A stretch of DNA of 64,000 nt from Heliopora coerulea (GCA_030142905.1 JASJOG010000085.1:310001-374000), one strand, 5' to 3'; positions 21,877-32,884 are shown, counted from the stretch's first letter. The notes: generated by a model from the letters alone, not told the origin. Numbers and translations: made by a program.

Positions 21877-24800
21877 ATGACCAGGAGAAAACGGCGACGC
21901 CTTCTCAACACCATTCTAACCATTACTACCTCTGTGTTAGTCATAACCCCAATCTATATATCAGTAAGTTTATTTGTTGATTATAACCTAAGTGACATAA
22001 TGTTACCATAAATTACCACAAGATATGATGTAAACACACATTGTGTTCAATTCACTTGGACTAAGTCATTCTTCTACTAACTTGTGACTTGAAGAGACAG
22101 ACTGGGAAGTTTGCAACTTGACAATGCAGAATTGAGACTTGCATTACAGAATAATCTCAGTGGTATATCATTACTGGTAAATGAAGCAATCATCTAGGAA
22201 ATACTAATCCTGGAATATACCATCCCGGGGCATGCTGGCCAGGGATGAGACAACGAGAACTTGTTGTGGGCCCCTGGGATTCATGGGCCTGTTAAAAAGT
22301 TAAAAATTGAAAATAATTAAAATACATAATGATCTATAAAAGCAACCTCTAGAAGCGTTATGTACTAGTTAATTCATGATGTACTAGAGCTACTATATTT
22401 AAAATTATACGCAGACAGTTGTGAGATGAAGCAGCTTTTGTTTCCATAGCTCTGTAAGTAGATGGTTGATTCTCATGTGACAAGGTAACAATACATCACA
22501 AATTGCTTTATTTTTCAAATCATGCATGTCATGTGGCCAATAATGCACATAGGCATATACTATAGAGGGGGCAAGCGATTGTCACAGCCTGTAGGTTATC
22601 ATACACCCCTACTGCCTTCCATGGGTATAGTGCTAGTCATTAGTCATTATAGTGCACATTGAAGATTATATTTTGGAAAACTGGAACAGCCATTCCGTAT
22701 GATTCAAACTTGTAATAAAAATTTCAATGTTAGGTGAAGTGTTTATTTCTTGCCACATCAAATTTGGTCAAATATTGCGTCTCCCCAAGACACATCTTGC
22801 ATTTGTGAATCTGCCCCTGGGCCCCCTCACATGTTGCTTATTCGTTTGTTTTTTTTTGAAGACCCAGCATGCCCCTGATACCATCATTGCAGCATAGACA
22901 TACTTGCCAAATAAAATTTCAAAATCTAGGAAGGAAAAATGTTTTTATTAAAAAACTGAACGTTTTCAATCTGTAAGATCATCATCAGAGTTTCAAAACT
23001 CGGATGATGATCTTACAGGTAGAAAACGTTTAATTTTGAAATAAAATTAACATTTTTTACCACCTAGGGTTTTAAATACCATCGTAACACTTCGTCGACA
23101 AATTTTGTGCCAACAAAGAATTGGACCAAAGATACTTCTTTGTTGGCAGAAGGAAAGAGTCATGAGTTGTGAACCTGAGCGCAAGTTTGAAGCTTTTCAA
23201 GCAGTTTGAAACTTTTCAAGTAGTTTGAAACTTTTCAAGCAGTTTGAAGCCATTCAAACTGATAATATACTAATCATTTATTCTTAACCTCTTAATGGTT
23301 TCCACGCTTGTTAAACTGCACATTTCCCGTGACCATCTGTAACACTGAAATTATTTTCGATTTTCATAGGTTCATGGAAATACTGACGACGGAGTTATTT
23401 TAAAAGGTACATAACGCAAACTCACATTGTGGTAGTATCATATTTCTATTTAACTTTACCTTGTATCATTAGTAACGTCCTTTGCCAGTTAATAAAGTAA
23501 AAGTTGCACGATCTAAGTAAATGTACCTCTTTATCAACGAGTCTGTTTCAATTTTGAAACTGCCCCACTTGCTGAGACGCTGACCAGTAGTGCAGTTACA
23601 AGGGAATGTGGAGTAAGCAGAAGTGATGTGTATTAACTGCGCGCCAGCGACGCAAGTCAAGATGCAGCTTCTTTTTCACTCATTCGTTCATTCATTCATT
23701 TGTTCGTTCGTTCCTTCATTTGTTCGTTCATTCACGCTTCCTCGTTACATTCACCAACCTAGATTGTAAAGTTGTGGTCTTCTTTAGTGTTGCTTTTATT
23801 TTTTCGAATTAATTTTTTAGATGCCCAAATTCCAGCCGAACTAGCTACAGAAGATATTAACCGTCCTTGCGAGTACATAGAGCCATCCCCAGCGGATGGA
23901 GGAACATTATCACACGAAGTAGAACGGTTTATTCGCCACATTAATGACATAGAGACTGAGTGTGCAAGTGTTCAATTGCTAGGACATCCAAGCAAGAAAC
24001 GAAGGGAAGAACCCCAAGATCTTAGAGCAAATTCTTACGTGTGTCTGGGAGGAAGACATGGACTACACCGGCAAGATTGCTTGGTGTATTCCTTTGGGTA
24101 AGGAAAAAGGTATTTAGAACCAAACAGTGACAATTTTTTGCAATTACGACTTCAGCAATGGAATTAATCGTGTGAGGTCATCAATCCTTTGGAATTCACG
24201 AGACAAAGACGTGGCGGCCACATAAAGTATACATATAGGTACGATACAGACACAATATGTATATACAGGGTGTCCCAAAAAAATGTATACACACTTTGAA
24301 TGATTATGACTCACTCAAACTTCCTTTCGAATACCACGCATTCGTGAGCAATTTGGAGATGAGGAGTTTTATCTCCAGCAAGATGGAGCACCTCCCCACT
24401 ACCATCGTGATGTGAGAGCCTACCTTGCGAAAATCTGCCAAACAGATGGATTGGGCGAAGAGATAGCATTGAATTCCCCCCACGTTCACCAGACCTCACA
24501 CTTCTGGACTTTATTTTATGGGGATACGTCAAGGATAAGGTTTATAGCACAAAACCTGCAACAATCAATGAGTTGAGAGCAGCAATTGAAAGAGAATGCA
24601 CCCAAACACCAAATGAAATGATCATGATTCGTAATGTTTGCAATTCCATCTGTCCACGTTATCAGTAGTGCCTGGACCAGAACAGTCATCAATTCGAACA
24701 CCTGCGATAACTAAAAAATTCTACACTTGTCTTCTTTAACTTGGGTTATAAAACTTAGATATATCTTGATAAACATTGTATTTATAATCATTCAAAGTGT

Positions 24801-27689
24801 GTATACATTTTTAGGACACCCTGTATATACTGAATTTCAAACGCAGGTAACACAAGTAAGTATAAAAAAAGATAAATGCAAACGCCAAGCGAACTTTCCT
24901 GAATACTTTATTTTGCAACGCGTTTCACCACTTTAGTAGTGGCTCTTCAGGCTTTACAAATTCTAATTAATAATTGTGACGTTATTCTTACCAGTTTCTT
25001 AAGTGTCTGTAATTAAGTAGTTAGGTTGAGTTAAGAGAGGGTTTAAATTTCCTTACAAAATATTGTTCTTTTGATCTGCGTGCATCATCGCTTTCCCTAC
25101 TCATTTTATAAAAAGGAAAAACAGTAAATTTTATTGATACCATATACATACAATACACATACAATAGCAGCTGATGAGATTCTACCCCATCCGTCAGAAG
25201 CAAAGTGGAGGTGATTTTCTAATCAACTGTTAATAGCATGGTCCTAAATACGAATTAAAAGTAGAAGCCTTTATTAAAAGTTTCAAGCCTTATGTCTACC
25301 ACGTCTAACACAAGAGAGGGCGTCGTCCTCGCGTAAATAGACTGACAAGTTGTCGTTTTATGTCCGGCGCATCACATTTTTCCCGCACAGGCAGCCCGAT
25401 TTGGACTCTCGAAGCAGAGGTGCGGTGGAGTCCAAGGGTTATTTATTTACCTAGCCAAAACTGTGCATCCCCTGTAGTTTCACTTCTTCACCATTTCAAT
25501 CTTTGATACGGTACAAGGCGCGAACGCAACACGTTAGATTAGCTGGAACCAGGCTATTTCATTGCCAATGGTGCACTTTGAGTAGAATTCAGGAAAAGTT
25601 ACAGCGTGACTCGTAAAATATCCAACAGTGCTGTATACTAAGAAGTTACGGTAACCACTGAGTAATTTTATAAAATACAAACCAATGGATACTCCGGAAA
25701 AGGTAAACATTTTTATTCAATGTTTCGACTAGCTTGCAGTCATCATGATGATCACTGTATACTAAGCTGTCTAATAGGGCATATTTATACGAAAGTATTA
25801 AGATGGGCTTTACATAAGCTGTGAAAATGTTCATTTACGTCTTACGTAAGCCGCGTCACAAGACGCTGTTTGATATGGTATAAATGGACCAGTTAACGTC
25901 TTACGTAAACCGCGTCTAACACAAGACAGTGATATAAAAATGGGATGCTGCATGGGCAGTATAAAACAGCACAAAAAGTTAAAAGGTTGGTAGACTGCCG
26001 AATTTATGATAAGACGTTTTGTGCTGATATAAATGGACCAGTTCGCGTCTTACGTAAACCACGTCTATCACAAGACGCTGTTTCGTACTGGTATAAATGG
26101 ACCAGTCCACGTCTTACATAAACCAGGTCTAACACCAATAAGACACACGACTTCATAACTCAATAAATGGACAAACTCGTTTCCACTGTGGAAAATGTAC
26201 AAATCTTGACTATGCAAATGTCCAGGTTAAAGATTCTCATTCCTATTTTCTCTTTTAAGAATAAAACATCCTTGGATCCAGTTCTCGGAATTGGTGGAAG
26301 AAGAGCTCGGCTGTAATGTCTACGTGTTTGAGCCGGCTGTGGATTTCATCGATCATTATCACAGCAAGAAAATACGCTTTTTCAACGCACGATTGTCCGA
26401 TTTTGATCGCCAAGCGCAGTATAAAGTGCCTGGAGAAGAGGGCTGGAAATACAGAAAGTTTTCAACGATAATTATGGAAAAGCACTTTCGAGAGGTAGGC
26501 ATAGTGGCATTAACCCATATTTAAATCCTTGTGCAGCAATTCTGTTTTCTAAACGGTTTTTTTACCGAGCCATTCAACACAAAATGTGCAGTTCTAAATC
26601 GATTTCTGCAGTTCTAACAAAACTAATGTGCAACTCTAAATTACGTAATATTCAGCTGGTTTGTGCAAAAGAACATCGAATGGAAGTAGTGATAGAATAT
26701 TCAATCATATAGCCTCGTTTAGTCTGAATCATGCAAGTAACAACTAAGTCAACTGTATATCTTTTAACTATTACCGGTGTCAGGATATCAAATTTTGCGA
26801 TACGGAAATGGTAGAAATTTCCACTTTCTGGAATGGGATGAAGTACAATTCAATATTTGGTGCCATTTCGTTCGTGCTCTTTCTCCAAAATGCCAACGTT
26901 CATCTGTTCTGGCAATAAAGACTCTGTACAGTTCTAAATTTTCTTTAAAAAAAACCCTACGTCTTTTCTTATGTTTGTATTATTTTTGGCTATTTTTAAA
27001 TTAAACTGCTTGGCTGATTTGAATATTTAACTTATGTAGATTTAGATGTTATGATTCAGATCAGTTCATAAAATTGTCTTGTCTTAATACGTCTTTTGTG
27101 AAACAAACATAATCATTTTGGTTTTACCCTCATTGCTTTAACCAAGAAACCCATTGACGTTGTACGACTGGACGTGACATTGGACCTTTGGAGGGGTGTG
27201 TCCAGTATGCTCTCAGACGGCAGTCTCAGCTCCTTTGCTAAACAGCTGACCATGGAATATAATTTAGCCAACAAAAATACCACAGAAGTTCGACAAATGT
27301 TTGGTATTGCGCAATGGCTCAAGAGACAAGGCTTTCGACTCGTTCACAGTCAAGCCACAAAAACAAGCACAACCTCTTATGCAGCCACCTACGTCAACGA
27401 CAGAATTGCAAATTCGCCTTCCAGTAATATGCTCGTCAGGCCCGAAGACGCGACACAGATTCTTAAAGTGACGGGAAAATCTCCCAACTTATCTAAAAGA
27501 AGCACTTCAGCGCAGACACCTAAAGTGACGGAACACGTTCCCAGTTTATCTAAAAGAACCACTCTAGTACCAACACCTAAAGTGACGGGAAAAGTTCCTC
27601 CTGTGTCTAAAAGAAGCGCTTCGAACAAGACACCTAAAGTGACGGAAAAAGCTCCCACTCTACGTATAAGAAGTGTTTTGGTTTTGTGA
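21877..27689 (+). CDS. METTL24-like Methyltransf_22 family protein (5 exons)
   Basis: I assemble exons 21877-21963, 23370-23406, 23821-24097, 26260-26494 and 27147-27689. All have GT/AG borders and matching phases, giving 392 codons. Residues 1-29 (MTRRKRRRLLN then ILTITTSVLVITPIYIS) form a type II signal anchor, so the catalytic part should face the Golgi/ER lumen. Around residues 118-150 the family block GRHGLHRQDCLVYSFGI and the acidic VYVFEPAVD appear. A later block (KFSTIIMEKH, KPIDVVRLDV, MLSDGSL, QWLKRQGFRLVHS, YVNDRI) covers the rest of the fold. The usual LDVEGxEW segment reads LDVTLDLW, so an expected Glu-Gly is missing and activity is uncertain. Residues 317-392 are a 19-residue repeat. 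Exon 2 is a 37-base microexon. The substrate of METTL24 is unknown to me. Confidence 0.82.
22922..23074. repeat. Foldback hairpin with hammerhead motif (intron 1)
   Basis: Two arms of about 72 bases are nearly mirror images with almost no loop, centred at 22994. The minus-strand reading of the left arm carries a complete hammerhead core. In the right arm the core is broken (CGGATGA for CTGATGA). Such snap-back units resemble inverted PLE terminal repeats. Confidence 0.82.
22953..22993 (-). ncRNA. Hammerhead ribozyme candidate 1
   Basis: Read on the minus strand: stem I AAACT; core CTGATGA; stem II GATC-TTACA-GATT; core GAAA; palindromic stem III AACGTT; a C at the cleavage position; then AGTTT closing stem I with five pairs. 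All conserved core positions of the CUGANGA...GAAA hammerhead are present. The stem III is too short for a stable monomer, as described for hammerheads of Penelope-like elements, which act as dimers. Confidence 0.62.
24266..24823 (+). mobile_element. mariner-type transposon, internally deleted (intron 3)
   Basis: Terminal inverted repeats of about 40 bases begin CAGGGTGTCCCAAAAAAATG and are mirrored at 24783-24823. TA flanks both ends (24264-24265, 24824-24825). The 558-base body retains only the C-terminal half of a transposase. It lies in intron 3 of the METTL24-like gene, in the same orientation. Confidence 0.92.
24320..24715 (+). pseudogene. mariner transposase remnant
   Basis: Fragments in shifting frames: FYLQQDGAPPHYHRDVRAYL with the second catalytic Asp, then RGSIEFPPRSP.LTLLDF.LWGYVKDKVY with the third, then ATINELRAAIERECTQTP and CPRYQQCL. 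The N-terminal DNA-binding domain and first catalytic residue are absent. At least one frameshift lies between the two catalytic segments. The sequence is inactive. Confidence 0.85.
24906..24960 (-). ncRNA. Hammerhead ribozyme candidate 2 (intron 3)
   Basis: Minus strand: core CTGAAGA (the seventh core base is free to vary), stem II GCCACT-ACTAA-AGTGGT with five Watson-Crick pairs plus a G-U, core GAAA, palindromic stem III ACGCGT, U at the cleavage position, then stem I. In stem I two G-C pairs, an internal loop of three A's on each side, then TTTGT pairs with ATAAA. The internal loop in stem I is typical of natural hammerheads. It lies 83 bases after the mariner element. Confidence 0.62.
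25838..26165. repeat. Degenerate tandem repeat in intron 3, about 60-bp unit
   Basis: Four copies of a unit beginning (A/G)CGTCTTACGTAAACCGCGTC and ending TATAAATGGACCAGT are arranged head to tail. The second is interrupted by about 85 bases of other sequence. It ends about 100 bases before exon 4 of the METTL24-like gene. Confidence 0.8.
27459..27686 (+). repeat. Coding minisatellite, 57-bp unit x4
   Basis: Four consecutive 19-codon units at the end of the METTL24-like ORF share TPKVT(G/E)K.P.LSKR. The period is exactly 57 bases, so frame is kept. The units are Lys/Arg/Ser/Thr-rich and probably disordered. Confidence 0.9.
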
Positions 27690-28577
27690 TCATTTGATAT
27701 TCGCGTAATAGCTAAATCGTATAGACGAGAAAGAGATTCCAGTGTGGTGGTCAAAGTTAGAATAAGAATTTGGTTACATTTTTGGATTGGGCCATTGGAG
27801 ATTTTTGGGCTTAGCCTTTCACTGAATTGTCTTTCCCTTCGTTTACCTTACTTCGTTGCTGGCTTAGTTGCATTTTTGGAATCTCCTTCTCCAAATTGCA
27901 CTGTTTACAAGATTAATGACTTTCAACTAATCCTCGGTTGTAGAATTGTACCAATAAAGGAATGCAATTTTTTAAATGATAAATAGAATTCCGGATCCCT
28001 GTGAATTTGCCCATGCTAACAATTTATAATTAAAACACTCAGGTGTAAAGTTATGTCCCATTAGCTTTAACTTAAGTTTGATCATCATATTTTCAGTTTT
28101 AAGTTATAGCTTGTTACAGATGAGGCAAAAAAATAATCTCTATCGTTCCTGATGTGCAGTTATTAATTTATTCCAGCTTTAAGTTATTAACCTTTTTTCG
28201 CATTGCGTATTTTGTTATTCACTTTTTACTGGTATTGGTAATTTTTGCAGCGAATGACTTTTCACCTATAAAATACCACCTAGCTTTTATATCATTTCGT
28301 TTCACTTTGAGTGTTATTTTGCGTTTCTCTCGCTCAAAATGTGAGTATCTCATGTAGTAAGTTTCGGCTCTTCCGTGACCCTGTTGGCTTCTTACGCAAA
28401 TGTCAATGAGAGCTCGAAATTAGCTTTACTCTCGTTTGACCATGCTTTGTGTCTGTTTAAGTCGAGGGACCGTTTGAACACAGTAACGTATTTACCTGGC
28501 CCGACAAATTGTCGTTAAAGTCGACGCTATAACTCCAAGAACTGTTGCCAGTTGGTTTTTTAACGCACTTTTATATA

Positions 28578-29007
28578 TACACCTTTTGCTGTTCTTTACC
28601 AGAAAATATACTATCATTAACGCCAACCTCGAAGTCATTAACGCAAAAATACATTCATTTTATCCAATCGACATTCATTCCCATAGATACGCAACCATTT
28701 GCATCGAAGGGCATTCCATAGCGCCAACAGACGACCTCTAAGACCATTCTACTATAAGTTAGGGGTAATAAAATTTCAATTGGGCCAGATGTTTCTCTTG
28801 AGTAATTGAAATTTTCTTATCCCTAATGTATAGTAGAATGGTGTTAATGGTCGTTTGTTGGCGCTATGGAATGCCCTTTGATGCAAATGGTTGCGTATTT
28901 ACGCTAGTGAATGTCGATTGAATAAAATGAATGTATTTTTGCGTTAATGAGTTTGAGGTTGGCGTTAATGATAGTATATTTTCTGGTAATGAACAGCAAA
29001 AGGTGTA
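28578..29007. repeat. 430-bp foldback palindrome
   Basis: Two arms of about 190 bases (left starts ACACCTTTTGCTGTTC, right ends GAACAGCAAAAGGTGT) are mirror images with scattered mismatches, around a centre of about 40 bases that is itself partly palindromic. There is no ORF. It lies between the METTL24-like and sulfotransferase genes. This is probably a foldback-type DNA transposon; no target duplication is evident. Confidence 0.88.
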
Positions 29008-29445
29008 AAACGTCAAATATGTTGCCTCTGGCTTAATATGTTAAAAAGGAACGGACGTTTCGCCCAACATACTATTACCTTTGTGAGCGAAATAGTTGTA
29101 CTTTGTAGCGTTAACGCTTGAGCAAATGCTGGCACGCATAACGGTGTAAAGGCAGGTAACACGCCCCTTAAAAGATGCACACAGCAAAATAACAAAGCTT
29201 GAAATCACCTGTTAGTTCAGCACCAGTTGCCGAGGTAGTAAACTATATCTCAACTGTTTCCTATCCGATGGAACGGAGATATTGTCGACAAAAAGGAGCA
29301 TACGTTGTTATCCTTGCTAAAGATAGAATGAACGTGAAGTGGTTTATAACGAAAACTAGATGAGAAACTGACTTCCGGTAGTCGCCATGTCATCCACTCT
29401 GCTCAGAGTATTCCAGTAATTGTGAATCGTTTATTGTCGCTTGAT

Positions 29446-31303
29446 ATGTTCAAAAGAAGGACAAAGGCTAAAACTATATGTGTTGTATTTTCTTGTGCAG
29501 TCGTAATCGTCCTTTTGTTAAAGACTGTCGTGTCACCAAATACAAAAGGGCACAAGCAAGCGGAAGAATCACTAGTGAAAAATGAGCAGTTCCGTAGGTG
29601 GTCATCCAACAAGTAAGTATATTGTTAGATTAAGAATAAAAAGAGAGGAGGCATTTGCACCAAAATCCGGCAACGAGTTAGTTGGGAGCCGACTTTGCCT
29701 GCAAGATTAGCTGTAGTTGAGAAGCCATGTAGTTCCCAACACACCAAACATTTGTCTCCCAACTAGCCCAACATGAAGGTACGCATTTAGTAACATGCTG
29801 ATGATTGAAACTAAGAGTTAACGTTCTTTCTAGTTTTATTAACGATCTCTTTGGTTACGCTAATGTTTAGTGTTGACTTGAGTGTTGGCTTGATTGTTGA
29901 CTTGAATCCATCCTTTCCTTCTTTGATATTATTTTTAAAAAGAGTTCGACTACATTGCAGTCTTTCTGGCAATGAGTGTTGACTTTAGTGTTGACTTGAG
30001 TCCAGCCTTTCCTTCTTCGATGTTATTTTTAAAAAGAGCTCAACTACATCGCAGTCTTTTTGTCAACGAGTGTTGACTTTAATGTTGACTTGAGTCCAGC
30101 CTTTGCTACTTTGATGTAATTTTTAAAAAGAGTTCGACTACATCGCAATCTTTCTGGCAATGACACAGGTGTTTCGTTCGTAATTTCAGCGTTCATTGCA
30201 AGCCACGAAAGAACATTGTATTTGTCAAAACACACAAAACAGGAAGTAGCACTGTCACAAACATTCTTCATCGCCATGGTGATCGATATGACCTTACGTT
30301 TGCCTTACCAAGAGTTGGCCAAAATAGGCTGGACTGGCCTTGGATCATGCGCAATAGCTCTTTTCAACTTATCGGCGAAACACAACCGAATATCGTCTGC
30401 CATCACGGGCGCTACAACAGAGCGATTCTAGAGAAGTTGATCCCACGTGATGCCGTGTACGTCACAATACTACGTCATCCCGTGAACCAGTATGAGTCAA
30501 CGTTCTATTACAATGGATTTGAAGATTTACTGGGAATTAAAAATAAAACTGACTCAATAGAGTACTTCCTTGAAAAGCCTAAAGAAGTTCTGATAAATTA
30601 TCTACTGACAGAAGATTTAAGAGTGAATAGCGACCGTTTAAAGTTGATCCGCAATGGCATGTCTTTTGATCTTGGTTTAAACTCGACATACTTCGATGAC
30701 AAATTGAAAATCCAAGAATTTCTACAAATTCTAAGAAAACAATTCGATCTTGTGATGATCGCGGAGTATTTCGACGAATCTTTAATACTGCTAAAAGATC
30801 TTCTATGCTGGCCATTGGAGGAACTTTCATATTTTGACTTAAACGTAAGACATCAGAGCAACTTCCGGTTCAACATTTCTCGAAAAGTTATCGACGCTAT
30901 GCGGCGCTGGAACAACGTAGATTTCGAAATTTATCGACAATTTCGGAGAATTTTGCTGGAAAAAATAGCGGAGAAAAATCAGTCACAATCTGGTATTCGT
31001 TTTCGTGCCGATTTAACACAGTTACGTCATAGAAACCACGAACTCCGTAAACTGTGTTTGAGAAACATCACCAAGACGAGGACAGCTCAGTACGGTGTCA
31101 AAATGAAGAGACTAGAATTAAATGGTGGACTTAAACCAGAAATTAGGGAGATGTGCGATCATATGAGACGTGATGAAGTTGATTATTTGAGGTTATTAAG
31201 AGATAAACAGTCGGGTTTTTTAGAGTCCGTATTTCTTGGAAAAGTGAGAAAAACATTGGTTTGGTACTTAAAATTTGTTCTTGAACTCTTAAGTAAAACG
31301 TAA
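29446..31303 (+). CDS. Galactose-3-O-sulfotransferase (GAL3ST family)
   Basis: Two exons, 29446-29612 and 30190-31303, join in phase (AA|C) to 426 codons, normal for the family. It should transfer sulfate from PAPS to the 3-OH of galactose on glycolipids or glycans in the Golgi lumen. Residues 2-30 are a basic stretch then a hydrophobic signal anchor (ICVVFSCAVVIVLLLKTVV). The 5'-phosphosulfate loop is KTHKTGSST at residues 69-77. The 3'-phosphate motif is RHPVNQYES starting at residue 151. FYYNGFEDLLGI and YFDESLILLKDLLCW are further family blocks. The first ATG in frame is MFKRR; an upstream stop blocks extension. The donor is AA|GTAAGT and the acceptor TAATTTCAG. Invertebrates often have many such paralogues, so I give no specific symbol. 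Confidence 0.92.
29870..30164. repeat. 94-bp tandem repeat in the sulfotransferase intron
   Basis: About three copies of a 94-base unit (TGTTGACTTGAGTCCAGCC, then TTTTTAAAAAGAG, CGACTACATCGCAGTCTTT). The last ends about 25 bases before exon 2, so copy-number change would alter the spacing to the branch point. Confidence 0.88.
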
Positions 31304-31307
31304 TCTT

Positions 31308-31406
31308 AACTCTTTTCGGTCCACACGGGACTTTTTGATTTTGCTCTGGCGTTAGCCAGACGATTTTACTCGTCAAGAAAAGACGTCTCGAAAGGGAAAG
31401 AGTTAA
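31308..31406. mobile_element. TTAA-ended MITE, family A copy 2
   Basis: Starts TTAACTCTTTTCGG and ends with its near mirror AAAGGGAAAGAGTTAA, with the central GCTCTGGCGTTAGCCAGACGA signature. It lies a few bases after the sulfotransferase stop codon, so it probably lies in the 3' UTR or polyadenylation region. Confidence 0.8.
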
Positions 31407-32089
31407 GAACACCAGGTTAATACTCCTCAAATAATTCATGAGGAAAACTCAAGAAGATCAGCACCGAGACGTAGTTCTGAAATGTGATCTTCATTAGCAT
31501 AAAATTTTGACGAGTTTAAACCCGATTTCCTCTTTAAATATGGATTCTTTTGAGAAGCTTCGTGATACACTCGAAAGTGATATTTGATCTCATTTTCATA
31601 CACCTCGAGGATGGTAAAAAAACTCGGTTAACGCCTCGTTTTTCAACTCACTCCTCGGCATTTGGAAATCAGATTAAACACTCCTTCTCGAGTTGGTATA
31701 TTACATGACGTGATCAGGAATATTTCACGCACATCAAGATTTTCTGTCCTAACTTCGTCAGAATGTCCTACGAGCGCACAACAGTAATCAAAATAAGGCA
31801 ACACTAATGATTTACAAAGCAAGTCTAATGACTCTTAGCAAACAGATAAATACTAAACACGCCTGAGAGTTTCAGCTACTCTAGAAACCTATTTACCGAT
31901 GCTCTTACTTTGCTGTTTTCAAAGCTGTTCAATCAGTTTTGATGAACGAAGACACCCAGGCGAACAGTACGTGGCTAACCTAGAACGAAAGTTAAAAATC
32001 ATAAGTTAGGTCACAACACTTCATACCTAGCTTCCTACTTCATATTTTTAGATAAAGATAAAGTTCCTTTATTTATACTAGATAATCCT
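31407..32089. other. Non-coding
   Basis: A segment at about 31600-31660 (GCCTCGTTTTTCAACTC) resembles part of the palindrome at 53270-53395, perhaps the same foldback family. No gene is seen. Confidence 0.4.
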
Positions 32090-32325
32090 ATCTAGCTAGC
32101 TGAGCTAGAGGTACAGTAAGGGCCACCCCTCAAGGGTCCAGTGTTACTGCAGGAGGAAACCGGAGTACCCGGAGAAAACCTGCGATGCTTGGTCGAGTCA
32201 AACTGGACAGAACTCTTCTCACATGTAACCAAGGTAACTTTAATCAGATAACTGCACGGAGCTGGGATCGAAACCTAGTCACAGTGGTGAGAGACACGTG
32301 CACTACCACTGTGCCACCAGCCTCC
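32090..32325 (-). mobile_element. tRNA-derived SINE, copy 2
   Basis: On the minus strand the head reads GGTGGCACAGTGGTAGTGCA with the B-box GGTTTCGATCCC, followed by the TTACATGTGAG, CGCAGGTTTTCTCCGGG and CCGGTTTCCTCCTGC blocks in the same order as copy 1. This is the best preserved copy, and lacks the internal duplication seen there. Confidence 0.85.
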
Positions 32326-32884
32326 TTAAAAAGGTTTCTTTGTTTTTTAAACCCCGCAATTACATAATAGTTCCAAGTTTCATAATTGCATAATCACGGG
32401 GTTACACAGGAGCTTTTAGATGCAGCAGAGCAAAGTTTTGCTAAGATCGAGACACATTTGCAAGGAATATAGAGACATTTCTCTTCCACTTATAGCTACG
32501 TTTCTTAACCTTCGGCTCTCAACCTGAATTAATTTAGGTCGGCAGGTGAACAGGTCACCAAGGCTCTTTTACCTGGTGGTTCGCTTACAATACAAATTCA
32601 TATGAAATGAGGATTTGAGAAATTTGCTGCGTGGGTGTATGCGCTCTAGCTGTAATCAGAAACAGAGTTGAAATATTTCACACATTTCAGGCATATATAT
32701 TACGTCCAAAACACCACTGGTAACATGTATGTGTCCATGAATATCGGAAAGTCTTTCATACATTCTGTTCAATTACAGCAGTGATACGGTTAGAAGCTAG
32801 CTCAGGTCTCGGATGGGTTCCCGAACCACTTCTTTGATTCAATTTTGGCTAGCTGTGTAACAGCGGTTAAGTATGGCTGAGTTA

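Noticed and set aside
23700..23740. CRISPR-like short regular repeat (TTCATTCATT/TTCGTTCGTT)
   Set aside because: It is a degenerate tetranucleotide microsatellite without spacers, in a eukaryotic intron.
25690..25770. Possible fifth hammerhead (minus strand ATGATGA...GAAAC with AAGC in the stem II loop)
   Set aside because: The first core base is A instead of C and stem II does not end next to GAAA, so it fails the core rule; at most a decayed relative.
26777..27004. Extra exon between METTL24-like exons 4 and 5 (GYQILRYGNG...)
   Set aside because: It follows an acceptor-like GTGTCAG but has no good donor, and exons 4 and 5 already join in phase with family-consistent sequence.
29055..29105. 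PLE-like terminus GGGCGAAACGTCC (minus strand) suggesting another ribozyme
   Set aside because: GAAAC is present but no CUGANGA within a suitable distance on that strand.
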